Positions 24,752 through 36,997 are shown, counted from the first letter of the stretch. The stretch: DNA of 64,000 bases from Rotaria macrura (GCA_900239685.1 OENT01000481.1:1-64000); one strand, 5' to 3'. Notes: generated by a model not told the origin, from the sequence alone. A program made the numbers and translations.

Positions 24752-26437
24752 CTATGGAACAGGTTCGGATTTGAGCGATGAATCGCATACATAGTAAGGA
24801 TAGTATTGATGAATATCACGATCTATTCAATAAAATACGAATAGAAAATTCGAAGAAAGATTTTCAATCAATACTTACACAACAGAACAGAATTACTTAC
24901 TAAAATTTGAAAATGATGAATAACGCCAGTCGGTTGCATAAGGATTTGAAGAGTAATAATCTACATATCAATGAAAGAGTGATGCATGTTATTGTTTTCA
25001 TCATCTTACACGTATTTATATGATTTTTAACTTAAACGAAGAATCACTATTTACTCTACTGGTGAAAGATACACTTCGTCATCTGTATATGTAATAAAGT
25101 TCTCGTGCTCGACACTGTCGTTCTATCAATAGATGGCATCATCTAATAACACGAAGAACATTTGACTGCATAGTAATCAATGTTACAGGAAGTTTTTTAT
25201 CTACGAATATGTCAATATTCATTCAGTCATGTAGTTGAAATCCTAGAGTTCAAAGGTTCGTTGAACAATATTTAGTTACTTTTAGTTATACAACCTTCGA
25301 GATTCAAATCTAGAGAAAAGATAACCGTAATTCAGGTGATAGAAGAACTTTTTTCTATTCGATGATTTAAGACAGATAATATAAGAAAATGTGCAGCAAT
25401 ACCAAAGAACCAGTGTTATATTTAGAAGTTTGCTTGTACGAGTTTGCTGGTCAAGACTCAAACTAGACAAAAACCATTCGTTGAAATGCCATGGTAACGG
25501 TAGTATGTCAAGAATATCAATGTGTAAAATAAAATGATTCGAGGTTTTTTCTGTAACTCACAAATACTCAACGATGAAGTACAGTCTCGGTTGAACGACA
25601 AATTGAGAAAATCCTGAGTAGCCATAGTTAATTGCTATTTAGAACTAGTAAAGAGATGCGTATACTCTTCTCGTAAACTCTTCTCGTAAAATATAACAAC
25701 ATCAGGTATCTGAACGGCTTAATACTACCTATCGAATTCATCGTTTCGTTTAATCGACTTTATAATTTACCTGATGCATGGGCTGGTATTGGAAAGTTTG
25801 CTGTTGATGTTGGATAAGATGTTGATGAGGAACAAAAAAGTTCATGAGGTTCTAAATATATTCAAAATAATAATTTTTCGTAAAAGGAAAAAAATCATTA
25901 TACGTGTTGATGACGAGTCGAAATCACTTTTTGCAGTATTATTAGCTCCAACAAAATGTTGATTGATAGTATGAAATGATGATTGTGTTGGCAAATCATT
26001 TGAAAAATCATTTGTATTATAATTAAGATAATTATTTGATGTATACATTGCATTCCATTTAGCACGACGTTGGTCAATATAGCTCTTTGAAGAAAAAAAA
26101 AGGCAAACGATCAATGTTTCATTTATATATTTAGTTGTTTCTCTTTTATTATGATTATTGTTACTTTGACTATTGACTCAGCAATACCAGTTGCTTTAAC
26201 TATTGATTCGATTTGTGCACTTTCAGCCCATGGATTATCTTTAAAAAATTTATCCAAAAAAGTGATCTGTTCAGTTGAAAAATTTTTATAGTCCAACATT
26301 TCTAAAAACGGTAGAGAATACAGAAGATGAATGGAGAATTCCTATGAGATTATTGTCATCGTTTGGTCTTTGTCAAATTTATTATATGACAGTTCGATTA
26401 ACAATCACCTACCGATATGATGATTTGTACGAGGTCC

Positions 26438-26468
<31 letters not shown>

Positions 26469-27527
26469 GAACGTTTCAAAGCATATTCATTTAAATGTAA
26501 ATTATATTGTGCATGATTAAGTAAACTATGTATACTATAACCGTTAGGTGATGATGAAACACCTGTTGGATGACTGCGACTATCGTCTTCATTACTTGTT
26601 ACACCACTAACAACGATTGATGGTGTTGTAGTTGTTGCTGTTTCATTTGATGTAGTTGGCGATGAATCATTATTGTTATTATTATTATGAGTATTTGGTT
26701 TTGAATCATCATTTGAACTTCCACGATTACGAACAATTCTAAATGTATAAATTTCAATAGAAAAGCAAAATCAATCAAAGAAAAATGACAAATGAAAATG
26801 AGTCGGCAAATCAATGTTGTTGCGAGTCATTAGTCGATGCATACATTAACTCTTTTTATTCATATAATATACAATAGAATAAATGATATTCTCTTACCTA
26901 TTAATCGAACTAACACTTGGTACTTTATCTGAATCACATATTCCATCGGCAATAAGACGTTCACGAATTTCCCATGCAAACATCGTTGGTGCTTGACTCT
27001 TATAATTACTTATAGCATCAACAACTTTTGGTGTAGCTACTTTCGGTTTACTTCCACCTATAATACCGGGACGAATCGAACCTGTTTCATGGTATCTAAC
27101 AATACATATCGAAATAATTGATGTAATATTGATTTTTACTCATGTATTTTCGTTCGTTGTCTTACCTTCCAAGAATTTTACTAACACAACCATGTGACAC
27201 TCGTAGTTGTCGACTTATGTCACATGGTCGTACACCTTGTTTAGCTAAATCAACGATTGACTGCCGAACAAGATCAGGTAATGGTCGACCATTAACAAAA
27301 ACTCCACCGAGTTGATTAATACCTCCATGTCCTAACAAGAAATAGATAGATTTACTAATGCTTAGATGAGTTCACTAATAGATAATATAGACTCTTACGA
27401 TCCAATGGAGCAAAAAGGGATAAAAAAAGAGACAGGCAAGAATCGATAGGGGAAAAAAATAAACACAGCACCTACCGAATTTGGAATATCGGTATTGAGC
27501 TGCAACGAACTGGTTGAACGGAAACAT
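24752..27527 (-). CDS. Pax2/5/8: Pax2/5/8 transcription factor with a full-register but divergent homeodomain (9 exons)
   Basis: Exons: 27476-27527, 27166-27331, 26898-27095, 26413-26738, 26165-26301, 26084-25904, 25851-25771, 24960-24901, 24822-24752 (424 codons, phases close). The paired domain (about 17-143) has [60 protein letters not shown] and [20 protein letters not shown], matching the 2/5/8 group ([23 protein letters not shown]) rather than Pax6, 3/7 or 1/9. An octapeptide-like YSIHSLLN is at 206-213, then nine His at 230-238. A homeodomain register follows (about 248-307): Phe8, Leu16, Phe20 and RRAKW are present, but positions 48, 49 and 51 are Tyr, Ile and Gln instead of Trp, Phe and Asn. 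The intron between positions 46 and 47 is the classic paired-class site. The C-terminal Tyr/Ser/Pro-rich tail likely serves transactivation. Its stop lies 177 bp from the IQCE stop. Confidence 0.92.
26438..26467. repeat. Coding trinucleotide repeat (ATG/CAT)n giving poly-His in Pax2/5/8
   Basis: Ten tandem ATG triplets on the plus strand read as CAT codons on the Pax strand and encode the nine-His run plus an edge codon. Pure repeats of this kind are prone to length variation. His runs are common in developmental transcription factors and may aid nuclear-speckle localisation. Confidence 0.85.
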
Positions 27528-30500
27528 GGTTTCGCACAGGAACAGGCCTCTCTTGCACAAATAAGAGACAGTCTTCAAAAGTCAATGAAGGGAAGAGAAA
27601 TATAGACAGAAGCAAAAAACTCCAGTAGAGCGTTGCTGCTGTCTATGTACGATAGATTGAATATTTCTTCAAGCGAACACTATGCCGAAATGAAGAGGAA
27701 AGCCAATGACTCGTCTCGAGTTGTTCGAAGAATAGAGAAAAGAGAGCGAGAGAAAAACTTGATTAAAGGAGACGACAACAACTATTGTACCGAAACGATA
27801 TGCATCGATGATGCTTCAAAAGAAAAAGAAATTCAAACGATGAAGAGAAGAAAAAAGAGCTCGTTCGTCTTTTTTTTTGTTTCTTCTTATACTCTCATGA
27901 GAATTTTCAGTAGACAAAATTTTGCTGTTACTTGTTTCATAGATTAACTAACGACTTTTATTCTATACATCTTCGAAATCACGATTCTTCTTTATTTTTC
28001 TTCTTCATTTTGCGGACAGTATTCATCTACGAAATGAAAATTAATTTTTTTTTTTTACAAATATCAACCAATAAGAATTGAACAGAAGACGTTCTTTTTA
28101 ACCAATCGAAAAACAAAGCAGCTGAATTTCAAATGAATCTATCATGTTTTTCTATTAGAACTCGTTAATCATTTAACATCATTTAGTATGAATGAAATGA
28201 AGATGTTCATTGTCGACGTAATTACATGTATAACACATCAACAGAGATCCGTTTTTTTTTTGTTCATCTATGTTGTATAATCTCTTGAGAGTAACTTGTT
28301 GCGAGACATTTTAACACTTACCAAAAAGCAGAAGATAAATGAAGCCAACTAATTGTTCAATTTGACTTTCTCTTTTTATTCTTGAAATGACTCTATGACA
28401 CATAAATAATCATGCGATTCTTATTTTAGTTTTGTTAATTGAAAATATTTAATATCAAACAAAACAAGATAGATGCAATTGTTAGAAAAGCAAAGAATTT
28501 CTCGGTCGTTTTTATACATATCTCTTATTTACTGAAAAGTATACTAAAATATTCAGTAGATTGTTCATAGTCTTGAACATTTAATTTTAACAAGATGCTC
28601 ATTAATTATTTTGTAAGCCATTTTTTCAATGACATCCTTTTGTTGTGGTTGAATTCTTCCATTTGGCTGATTTTAATTACACAAAAAAGCTCTCAGCTTG
28701 TTTAATTTCAGTAAAAGTTATCTTAATATGCTTCAATGAACGAATACGATTTGTTTTATGTACTTTGGTTTTACTCGTAGTGCATCTGTGCAATCTTTTC
28801 TTTCTCCTTTTTTCTTTTTTTTTGATAGAATTAAAAAACAGCAGCTAAACAATATGTGTCAAATCATTGTTTCTAGTGGAGAGAAAAAAAAAAGAAGATG
28901 AAAGATATATTCGCTTAATTGTATTAATAATGATATTGAATCACAAGAGACTAAAAATGTAATTAGGAGAATGAACATTAGAAAAACATCGAAAATTTTA
29001 TAGTATCATTAAATAGAGAAGAAAATTAAACAAAAACAAACTCTTCTAAATGAGAAATCATTCGATCAATCTTCATCAAAATGATAGTTCATTAAAGACA
29101 TGCATGATAAATCAAACAATACATGAACGTTCCATTTAAATTGACACTTGTGAACAACGTTGAATATTGAATCACAATCGTTGATGAAGTAATATTAAAC
29201 CACTGGTTGCATCACTACTTCTTTTTATTCTAGTTTGGAAGAAGTATGCGCAAATATGAATTTGAGTGAGATCAAATGCATAATAATTCATGATGCCATT
29301 CCATAAAAATCTAAATTGTAAATTAAATTAAATTTGTTGAATAGGTGTTTTTACTTGAATATTTCTACTGTTTTCTACCATTAACCAGAGGTCGCGATTT
29401 CAAGATTTTGATTGATAGCGTCTTGCATATATCGGCTGAAAAAGTATTTATTGCATGCATTTTTCTTCTCTCTCATCATGTATCAAAAATGTTGTCTCAA
29501 TCACGTATGGTAGGAAACGGCCTATCATTGTTGGTCAAATTCAAAGGAGAAAAGAGATGAAAGATTTATAGTTTTTGTGAATCACTCGGCAAATGAAAGA
29601 AACTCAAAATCGTAGAGAAAAATTTATGATTCTAATAAGAATAGACAACAATGTACATGGTGACCTAATTGTTGCTCAGTTGTATATTATTCAAAAGAAT
29701 CATTTATTTTTTCATATTATGTCTTCTAAAAAAAGAATATTTGAACATATTGAAGTGATACAATTTAATATGAATAGTATCAACTTTCTATCCCAGTTAC
29801 TTCTAATTTGATAGTGATCAATTTTCAATATATTCATCATTCTTTATTATCTTGTAACATGAAAATAAAGCTAAATAAATCTATGTTTTTTTTTAAGAAT
29901 CTCATACTTTTGTATCTGATTTCTTTTTGAATCCAAGTAGTTGGATATATCGAGCGATGGAAATTACACATTGATTTGTTTAAATTTCATACGTTGATTC
30001 TCTACATGTTAAAGGTTGAATAATGTTCTTCAAGTTACAAAAACAATGATTGAAGATAAAATTGATGCAGTTGATCATAGTGTACGTAATATATTAACGT
30101 TAAATAAATAGGTCATACTCTTTCATTAAACCCTTTCCGTGTAAGAAGAGAGATAAAAGTTAACGAAACCTTTTTACCACCTGTCTGTCTGATACTACAT
30201 GAAACTTGAATCTACTTTATGATTTAATCATTCAAACAAGTTCATAAAAAATGATTAACAATATAACAAGAGTTGAAATGAAGATGTATTTGCTTTTTAA
30301 ATACGATAGCTGCTCGTGAGTATAAAAACTTTGAAAAGATGTTGATTTTTTCTAGTCTTTATTCAAACGGGTAGTCGTTGGTGCAGAAGAATTTAAAAAG
30401 AAAGAAAGATATATTGCATGAAACGCATGCCTAATAATTACGACAATGGAATATAATGAATGTTTGTAATCCTTAATTAAATTGAAATTGAAATATATTG

Positions 30501-30814
30501 TCATAATAAAATAATGGACGATGTATTAAGTGTAATTGTTTTTCATAAACTTTAGGTAGGAAATTTTGATAACACACAAAGTAGTTCTGTTTATTTCCTA
30601 TTATTTTTTAAAGTTTATATCATGCCAAACAAAAACCGATTGAGACATAGAAAACCTAATCGATTATAAAAAACATGATTAGAATCAATAAAAACCAAAG
30701 AAACAAAATGAGATGGCATAGATGTGAGAGAAAAAATTCAACTGACAGAGTAGTAGAATATTTTGATCGATTTTTAAGAAGTAAAATAAAATTTGAAATA
30801 CGCTTTGAAATTTA
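27528..30814. other. Gene-poor region upstream of Pax2/5/8
   Basis: AT-rich, with many poly-A/T tracts. Open frames at 27633-27947 and 28645-28848 (+) show no domain and are dominated by simple composition. It probably includes Pax regulatory DNA, but no element can be pointed to from sequence alone. Confidence 0.5.
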
Positions 30815-31937
30815 TACATGGGGCACTAGGAAAGTTTTTCGCCCGGTTCTTTTAAAAGCCTTTGTTTGGGTTCAAGTATTCTGTTAGAATGCTTAGAAAT
30901 AGTTAGGATTGTGTGCAAAATTTCAGACTTCTAAGTCTTATAATTTGTTGTCGCCGATCATTACTTTTACGCTAGGTCACATAGTCTGCTAACGGATGAC
31001 CCATCTTGTATGAGAAAACTGTGCGTCTCCTATTTTAATTCCTAAGTTCCTTCTATTAGAAAAACAAAATATGCTAGAATATGCAGCGTGAAATGCTCTA
31101 TGATTTAAGCAGGATCATGAGTTTCACAGTTGCAGTTTTGTGTTAAAAATTTCACAAAGTTGTGAGCAATCAAATTTGGATGTTGCAAAAACAATGTTTT
31201 TTTGGTAAAAGATTAATTCGCTTCTTTCTTATTTTATATGAAACAAAAAGCAAAAGATACCACAGTATGCAGTATGAAAAACACTACGATTCGTAATCGA
31301 CAATTTATATTATCCATGCAGTTTTCGCTATTAAGAACAAGCAAAATTTTAGGCGATCATGTTTCCTCGACTGCAAAGATTCTACCCGAACGAGGACCTC
31401 ATTTTTTGGATGTCATCTATTTCTCACTCAATACGTTCTTTTTCAAAGAAACAGAATATGATGAAAGGTGCAGCGTGAAAAACTCTACAAACTACAAACA
31501 GCAGTTTAGCTTAACTATATTCTTTTGATTTTTTGAAAAAAGCTAAATTCTCTGAACTGATTTTGGCAGAGTTCAGAATTGTTCCCTTAGAATAATGCTT
31601 ATTTCGAAGTAAAACATGCACAATCAACATAAGCTTTACATTGTAGATTGTACAGATTTTCACGCTGCATATTCTAGCATATTTTGTTTTTCTAATAGAA
31701 GGAATTTAGGAATTAAAATAGGAGACGCACAGTTCTCTCATACAAGATGGGTCATCCGTTAGCAGACTGTGTGACCTAGCGTAAAAGTAATGATCGGCGA
31801 CAACAAATTATAAGACTTAGAAGCCTGAAATTTTGCACACAATCCTAACTATTTCTAAGCATTCTAACAGAGTACTTGAACCCAAACTAAGGCTTTTAGA
31901 AGAACGGGGCAAAAAAAACTTTTGTAGTGCCCTACAT
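30815..31937. mobile_element. Foldback/MITE-like element with about 275-bp inverted arms
   Basis: Arms 30820-31093 and 31658-31932 are inverted copies at roughly 93-95% identity. The ends read GGGGCACTAGGAAAGTTTTT and, reversed, GGGCACTACAAAAGTTTTTT. The 5-bp sequence TACAT flanks both sides (30815-30819, 31933-31937) and is a plausible target duplication. The 560-bp centre contains degenerate direct repeats of about 190 bp, each with a GCAGCGTGAAA / GCAGTATGAAAAAC word (31083, 31265, 31467). No transposase frame. The arms' divergence suggests an older insertion than the ALT-intron palindrome. Superfamily unassigned. Confidence 0.75.
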
Positions 31938-32629
31938 ATTTTCTGTGTTTCATATAACTTTCTAGTTGGAAATCCTATCCGTTTAATAAATATTTTTCTT
32001 AGAGAATTCCTTAAAATTAATTTGCTCACTCACTCAGTGCTCTTGTGAATTCTTGTTTGAACTATGAAAAAAACAAAAGATTGATTTTTTAGATTGCAAC
32101 AATAATTTATTTTTCAATGGTTTTGCACATTATTCTAATTTAACAACTCCTCTAAAACGATGCTTATTATCGAAACAATATTGTTTGGTGAAGCCAGTTC
32201 TCGAAAAGAATCAGTTCATAGATTGGAGAACTATCATCGGTCTAGTCTTGATCTGCTGCTGACTGTCATTGGCTAAAACTCTGCTATCGATGACATCCAG
32301 ATACAAGAAGCTGACTACATTTCACTGGCACATCAATTCTTTTTAAAAATGTACTCATTTCACGTAAAAATCAGAATAGAATAGATATTGAATAGATCAT
32401 TAGAAAGCATACTATCACACTTTGCTAAAGTTCCATAAATAAATCGGACGAAGAAATGCATAACTTATGATTTCAGTATCTTAACATTCCACACATACAG
32501 TCATATCATGATTGCCACCTATATCTAATAAAAAAAACTGTATTTAAAAATTCCAAGAAAACGACTATAAAAGCATCAGTAGCATATTCATCAGGATTTT
32601 TTACTCTTCCATCAAATCATCGTTTTTAC
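31938..32629. other. Short gene-poor interval
   Basis: AT-rich spacer between the foldback element and the leucine-rich-repeat remnant. No motif recognised. Confidence 0.5.
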
Positions 32630-33300
32630 CCGTCGTTTATTTCGGTTGATGAGTTCTTGCATACACCTCAAAAGGTCTTGTCGAATCGAATTGTATCTGA
32701 GATATAGTGTGGTGAGTGTCTAGATAAAAGAATTGCTCACAAATTTATTCTTGCTATGAATAGAAAGAAAGGGTCACCATGTTATTTACTAATCCATAAA
32801 TTAGATATTGTGTTCCAGCAGTTTCGATTTGACAATCTGTGGAATACAGGTTGTTGAGTGTCGGTATAAAAAAATGTGCAGATAAGAATATGATATAGGT
32901 GATGAAGGAATGATAATCATCATGTTAGTTCGTAATACATAAGTCAGATGCTGTGCTTCAGAAGCTCCAAGTTTATTACAATTGAGATGTAGTCTAGTAA
33001 CTGTCTGTGCGTAAAAAGTGCAGATGATGATACGAGAAACAATGTGAGAATTAAAATCACGGTGTTATTTATTAATGAATCAACTAGATGTTGCACTCCT
33101 TTGTGTCCACTTTGATTTCCAGAGAGATCCAGTTTTGTAAGTATCGTTGTGAAACAGTAGAGATGAAGATTTGTGAGAAACGAAAATTGACTGAACACCA
33201 CCTTGTTATGTATTAATACATCAGTCAAAATATTGGATTCCTTTGTGTCTGATTTAATTGTATCGGAGACTGAGTATGGTCAGTGTCTGCATGAAAACGT
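32630..33300 (-). pseudogene. Decayed leucine-rich-repeat gene (NLRC3/ribonuclease-inhibitor-type repeats)
   Basis: On the minus strand at least four LRR units recur about every 110-150 bp: TKLDLSGNQSGHKGVQHLVD with SLINNT; VTRLHLNCNKLGASEAQHLT with YVLRTN; NNLYSTDCQIETAGTQYLIY with GLVNN; and LTTLYLRYNSIRQ. A further upstream unit near 33230-33290 (LTILSLRYN, then RHKGIQYF) contains stops. Units sit in different frames, separated by AT-rich stretches beginning GT and ending AG, which suggests one repeat per exon, as in NLRC3-like genes. Several units have stops or have lost their consensus leucines, and no other domain is visible. It is a remnant of a host LRR gene, not an intact one. Confidence 0.65.
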
Positions 33301-33439
33301 GTAGATGTGACTATGAACAAGAAGAAAAGAGTATGTGGATCACTGAATTAGGTTTATTTTGATGCTTCAGCTAGATGCTGTTCAACAAAAGCTACAGATA
33401 GTGAAACGAGAGAATTAAAAGAGAAATGAAAATCACTGT

Positions 33440-35360
33440 GCTTTTTTAGGGTGTAGGATACTTATGTGAAAATTTCAGCGAAAAAGTTAGCTTAAAGCAG
33501 CTTAAGTTAAAAGAATTTAAAGTAAAGTTCTAAGCACTTTTAATATTAAATTCGAAGTTAGCGTTATGAACAACTTTGTTATATTACTGTGCAGATAGAT
33601 ATATCGATGAAGCTATATTATACGAATGACGTGACACTAAGACCACGAGCAAATCGCGTTTTTGTTTTACTCTTTCTCGTAGTTACTTTTCAGAAGTGTG
33701 ATAAATATTTTATTTTTGAGTTGGATTTTTTTCCGTTAAGGAAAAATACTTAAGAAAAATAAAGATAATTCACAACTCATTGCTAGACATTGAATTTTCG
33801 TGAGTTCTTAATCGTTCTTTCCAAACTGTAACTGGCGCTTTTCTTTATGAGGAAAAGAATTTTTTAAGCATGCATTATTGTGAAAAAAATTTGAATCAGT
33901 GACTTTTAGTATTAACATGAAAGCAACCCGAGAATTCACTATTGAGTATTATTTTCTTTTCCCCCGAGTTTTCTTGATCCAAACATACTATTTGAGCTCT
34001 ATAAAATATTGTAGTTTTCCATGTTGGATTACTCCAAAGAAAAATTAAAACTTGAAAAAATCAGAAAAACTCATAGAACTTGCGAGATATTAGTTAGAAA
34101 AGTCGGCATAGAAAATGACTATCAGTTCAATCATGGGAAAACGCGTTTTTAGCTGCAAGCTTCCAATCTCTAGTTTCCAGTAATTCATAGTACGATCTCA
34201 TCTAGAGATGTTTTTTGATAATTTAATTAGTTGCCCATGCATGAGTTTCTGACGGTGGTGTTTGAGAGATCATGAGAATTCGAAATCTTTGTACGTAATC
34301 TTGGACACAGCCCTGCATGACATCCCATCTTGTAGAAGTTTATCATAGATGGAACCGGTCAGTATGCCGATTTGAAACCAGTCTATTACTGGTCTGAATC
34401 CAGTCCACCGGTTTATAACGGTTTCTTTTCCAGTATGCACCATGGAACGTAACTTACTCTTAGAATTAATAAATTTAGTTTTGTTCTGTTAAAAGAGAAG
34501 CTTTGGACGAATAAATAGGATTCCATGAAATTTGAACAAAGGTAATCGAGGTCAAGAGATCGAAATCGGTAATTTGTTTTATTGAATTGTGGGCTTGATT
34601 TTTTCGTTCTGCTTTCCTACATTAGACTTGAAAAGTATAAAATTTCAGATTGGAATTTTGAAAGACTAATTAAAAATTCATATTCGTCTTCTCCAATTCT
34701 CTTCAGTCAAACTTTATAAAAAGTCACTTTTATTCTGAAATGATTTTACTTCAGCACTTAAAAAGAAGATTAAGAAATTTTATGATTCGTGTAGTATTTT
34801 ACCGCTATACTGGAAGGCCCGCGTGGTTCCATCTGAAGCTTTCAGATCAGTGCCGATACCGGTCGTCAAAAAACTAGACCGGCTCCATCTATAAAGTCTA
34901 TTATGAAAGAGTAGCATTATCGTTACGTCGCAATAAAAAGCTATTAATAATATTACGGATACAAAATAAGTAAAATTCTGTATTTCTCCGGATGATAATA
35001 TTATTTAGATTTTAAAAGAGAACAAAAAATTACGTACTTTTGAAATATAAATTAAAGCGCTTCACAATACAAAACTCATTTCTACATTTTGCAACTGTAA
35101 AATGTTTAATAAAACGTTGACTTGTGCTTCAACTCAAAAATAATTTACAACAGCATTAAATATTTCAAATCACAAGCACTGTAAATCGCTTAGATTAAAG
35201 AAACCGACAGCTCTTTTAAGCAAGTAGACTGATAAGCATTGAGAAGTGCTTCGAAAACTATTTTCTAAGCTGAATTAAGCGACTTTCAGAAGAAAGCGGC
35301 TTTTAGAAGCTTATTGTATGTAGGTTTAAGCACTTTTCAGCGAGTCATGTATGATTAAGA
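33440..35360. repeat. Region bounded by AGCTTAA/AAGCGCTT-rich low complexity
   Basis: At 33480-33560 and 35190-35350 the sequence is rich in TTAAGC/GCTTAA words in both orientations, and CAGCGAAAAAGTTAGCTTAA on the left loosely mirrors the right edge. This may be a larger, older element of the kind with simple-sequence ends, into which the 34345-34892 element is inserted. No clear terminal repeats or target duplication. Confidence 0.25.
34345..34892. mobile_element. 548-bp element with ACCGGT-rich inverted ends
   Basis: Termini ATAGATGGAACCGGTC (34345-34360) and, on the other strand, ATAGATGGAGCCGGTC (34892-34877) match at 15 of 16 positions. Next to each end is a run of short palindromic words (ACCGGT, CCAGT, ACTGG, AACCGGTTT), while the middle is ordinary AT-rich DNA. 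A third GATGGAACC copy sits inverted at about 34830-34838. No coding capacity and no clear target duplication. The design (inverted ends plus subterminal simple-sequence expansion) is like that of the 14.1-15.3 kb element. Confidence 0.6.
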
Positions 35361-35626
35361 GCGACCTTTAGCTGTTTGAAAACAGATTACAATGCAACAT
35401 ATTTTCACATGACTAATGTAACAACCTCACTACCCATCAACACATGCAACGATATCAGCAACGACACTCAAACGTGCCCATGCCTCTTTCACGTTTTTTT
35501 CATCTACAACTCGATATTCAGCGAGGTGCTCTTCTATCTACAATCTTGAAAAATGACTAATGCAACATTTGCAAAGATTTTTATTTTATGATAGATAATG
35601 TTGTCAAGCAATACGCGATGGCCTTC

Positions 35627-35634
35627 TATAAATA
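35627..35634 (+). promoter_or_regulatory. TATA box (TATAAATA) of the beta-lactamase-like gene
   Basis: TATAAATA lies 55 bp upstream of the ATG at 35682, leaving room for a short 5' UTR. It lies downstream of another in-frame ATG at 35598, which argues that translation begins at 35682. Confidence 0.6.
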
Positions 35635-35681
35635 TTTGTCACTTTTCCTTTCTCATCTATTTTCGTCTATCGTGCAATAAA

Positions 35682-36997
35682 ATGACGTACTCCACTGTTT
35701 ATCAGTTTTTATTGTTGATTTCACTGGGTGTTTCAAGTCGAAATGTTGAATTCAACATTCAGGGTTCAACGGCCAACGGTTGGGAATTCGTTCGAGATTT
35801 ATTTGCAAAGAATTTTGAGGAAGGGCACGACTTAGGTGGATCAATCGCCATGTATCATCAAGGGGAACTAGTTGTTGATCTGTGGGGTGGATGGTTCGAT
35901 CAATCAAGCACAAAATCTTATGAGAACAATACACTACAATTAGTTTTTTCCACGACAAAAGGTCTAGTTGCGATTGCCGTTGCACTTTGTGTCCAACGAG
36001 GTCTACTCGATTACTCGACATTGGTAAGGCAGTATTGGCCTCAGTATGGAACTAACGGTAAAGAGAACACAACTGTAGCCGATATTCTCTCACATCGTGC
36101 TGGACTGCCCTATGATTCTTCGCCATTTGAGCAATATCTGAACTGGTCAGCAATGATAGAGTTTTTAGAACGACAAGAGCCCATGTGGCCACCTGGAACA
36201 AAGCATGGCTATCATGCATTAAATTATGGTTGGCTTGCAGGTGAACTGGTTCGACGAGTTGACCCGAAACAGAGAAGCTTGGGACAGTTTATTCGAGAAG
36301 AAATCGCTATTCCACTAAACATTGAATTCTATATTGGTCTTCCATCCGAACTAGAATATCGCGTCTCTCCATTGGACGAACGATTGAGCGGAAACGAATC
36401 AACTAATGAGATCTATACTAATTTCAATTATCCACAGACGCATCAAGCTGAAATCCCTGCAGCAAACGGAATAACGAATGCAAGATCAGTAGCAAAGCTC
36501 TATGCATCTTGCTTTGGCAACGTCGACAGCAATCAATACAAACGAATACTAACCGAAGATATTTTGCAACAAGCAACAAAATCGAACACACCCAACGATG
36601 AAATAGATACTGTTTTGCAAGTTCCTTCTCAATTTGCTATGGGTTTTCTGCTCTTCGATCAGGTGTTCCCGTCATTTAGATCAACAGTTTTCGGCCATAA
36701 TGGTAAGTATTTAGTCCAAATGAATCCATCGTTAATCCTTGTAACCCACATTCCATTCTAGGAGTTGGTGGCAGTGTTGGTTTGGCTGTGCCAGAAAAGA
36801 GTTTCTCTTTCGCTTATGTTATGAACCGACTGGACCTAGAAATTGCGACCGACCTCGACGTTCGATACAAAGAGATCCTGAGTCGAGTTGCATTAAAACT
36901 GAATAGTGTTAATGGGATCTCTCGTAGAAGTTCTTCGTCTAGTATCACTGTTTTGGGTATCTTTATCTTATTGATTAAATTTATGATTGATCATTAG
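35682..36997 (+). CDS. Secreted serine beta-lactamase/esterase-like protein (2 exons)
   Basis: Exons 35682-36702 and 36762-36997 encode 418 residues. The protein belongs to the class C beta-lactamase/penicillin-binding fold (metazoan LACT/esterase EstB-like group), which cleaves amide or ester bonds through an acyl-serine. Motifs: SxxK in LVFSTTKG (Ser90, Lys93), the Tyr motif in KHGYHALNYGW, and HxG in FGHNGVGGS, which spans the splice junction. The N terminus (TVYQFLLLISLGVSS) is a signal peptide. The C terminus has a Ser-rich stretch followed by a hydrophobic segment (ITVLGIFILLIKFMI), suggesting a GPI or tail anchor. The in-frame ATG at 35598 lies upstream of a good TATA box and would bury the signal peptide, so 35682 is chosen. 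The physiological substrate is unknown. The family is widespread in animals, so transfer need not be invoked. Confidence 0.85.

Noticed and set aside
27633-27947. 104-codon frame (+) upstream of Pax2/5/8
   Set aside because: Charged, low-complexity sequence with no domain; overlaps the presumed Pax promoter/5' UTR; no supporting splice or polyadenylation pattern.
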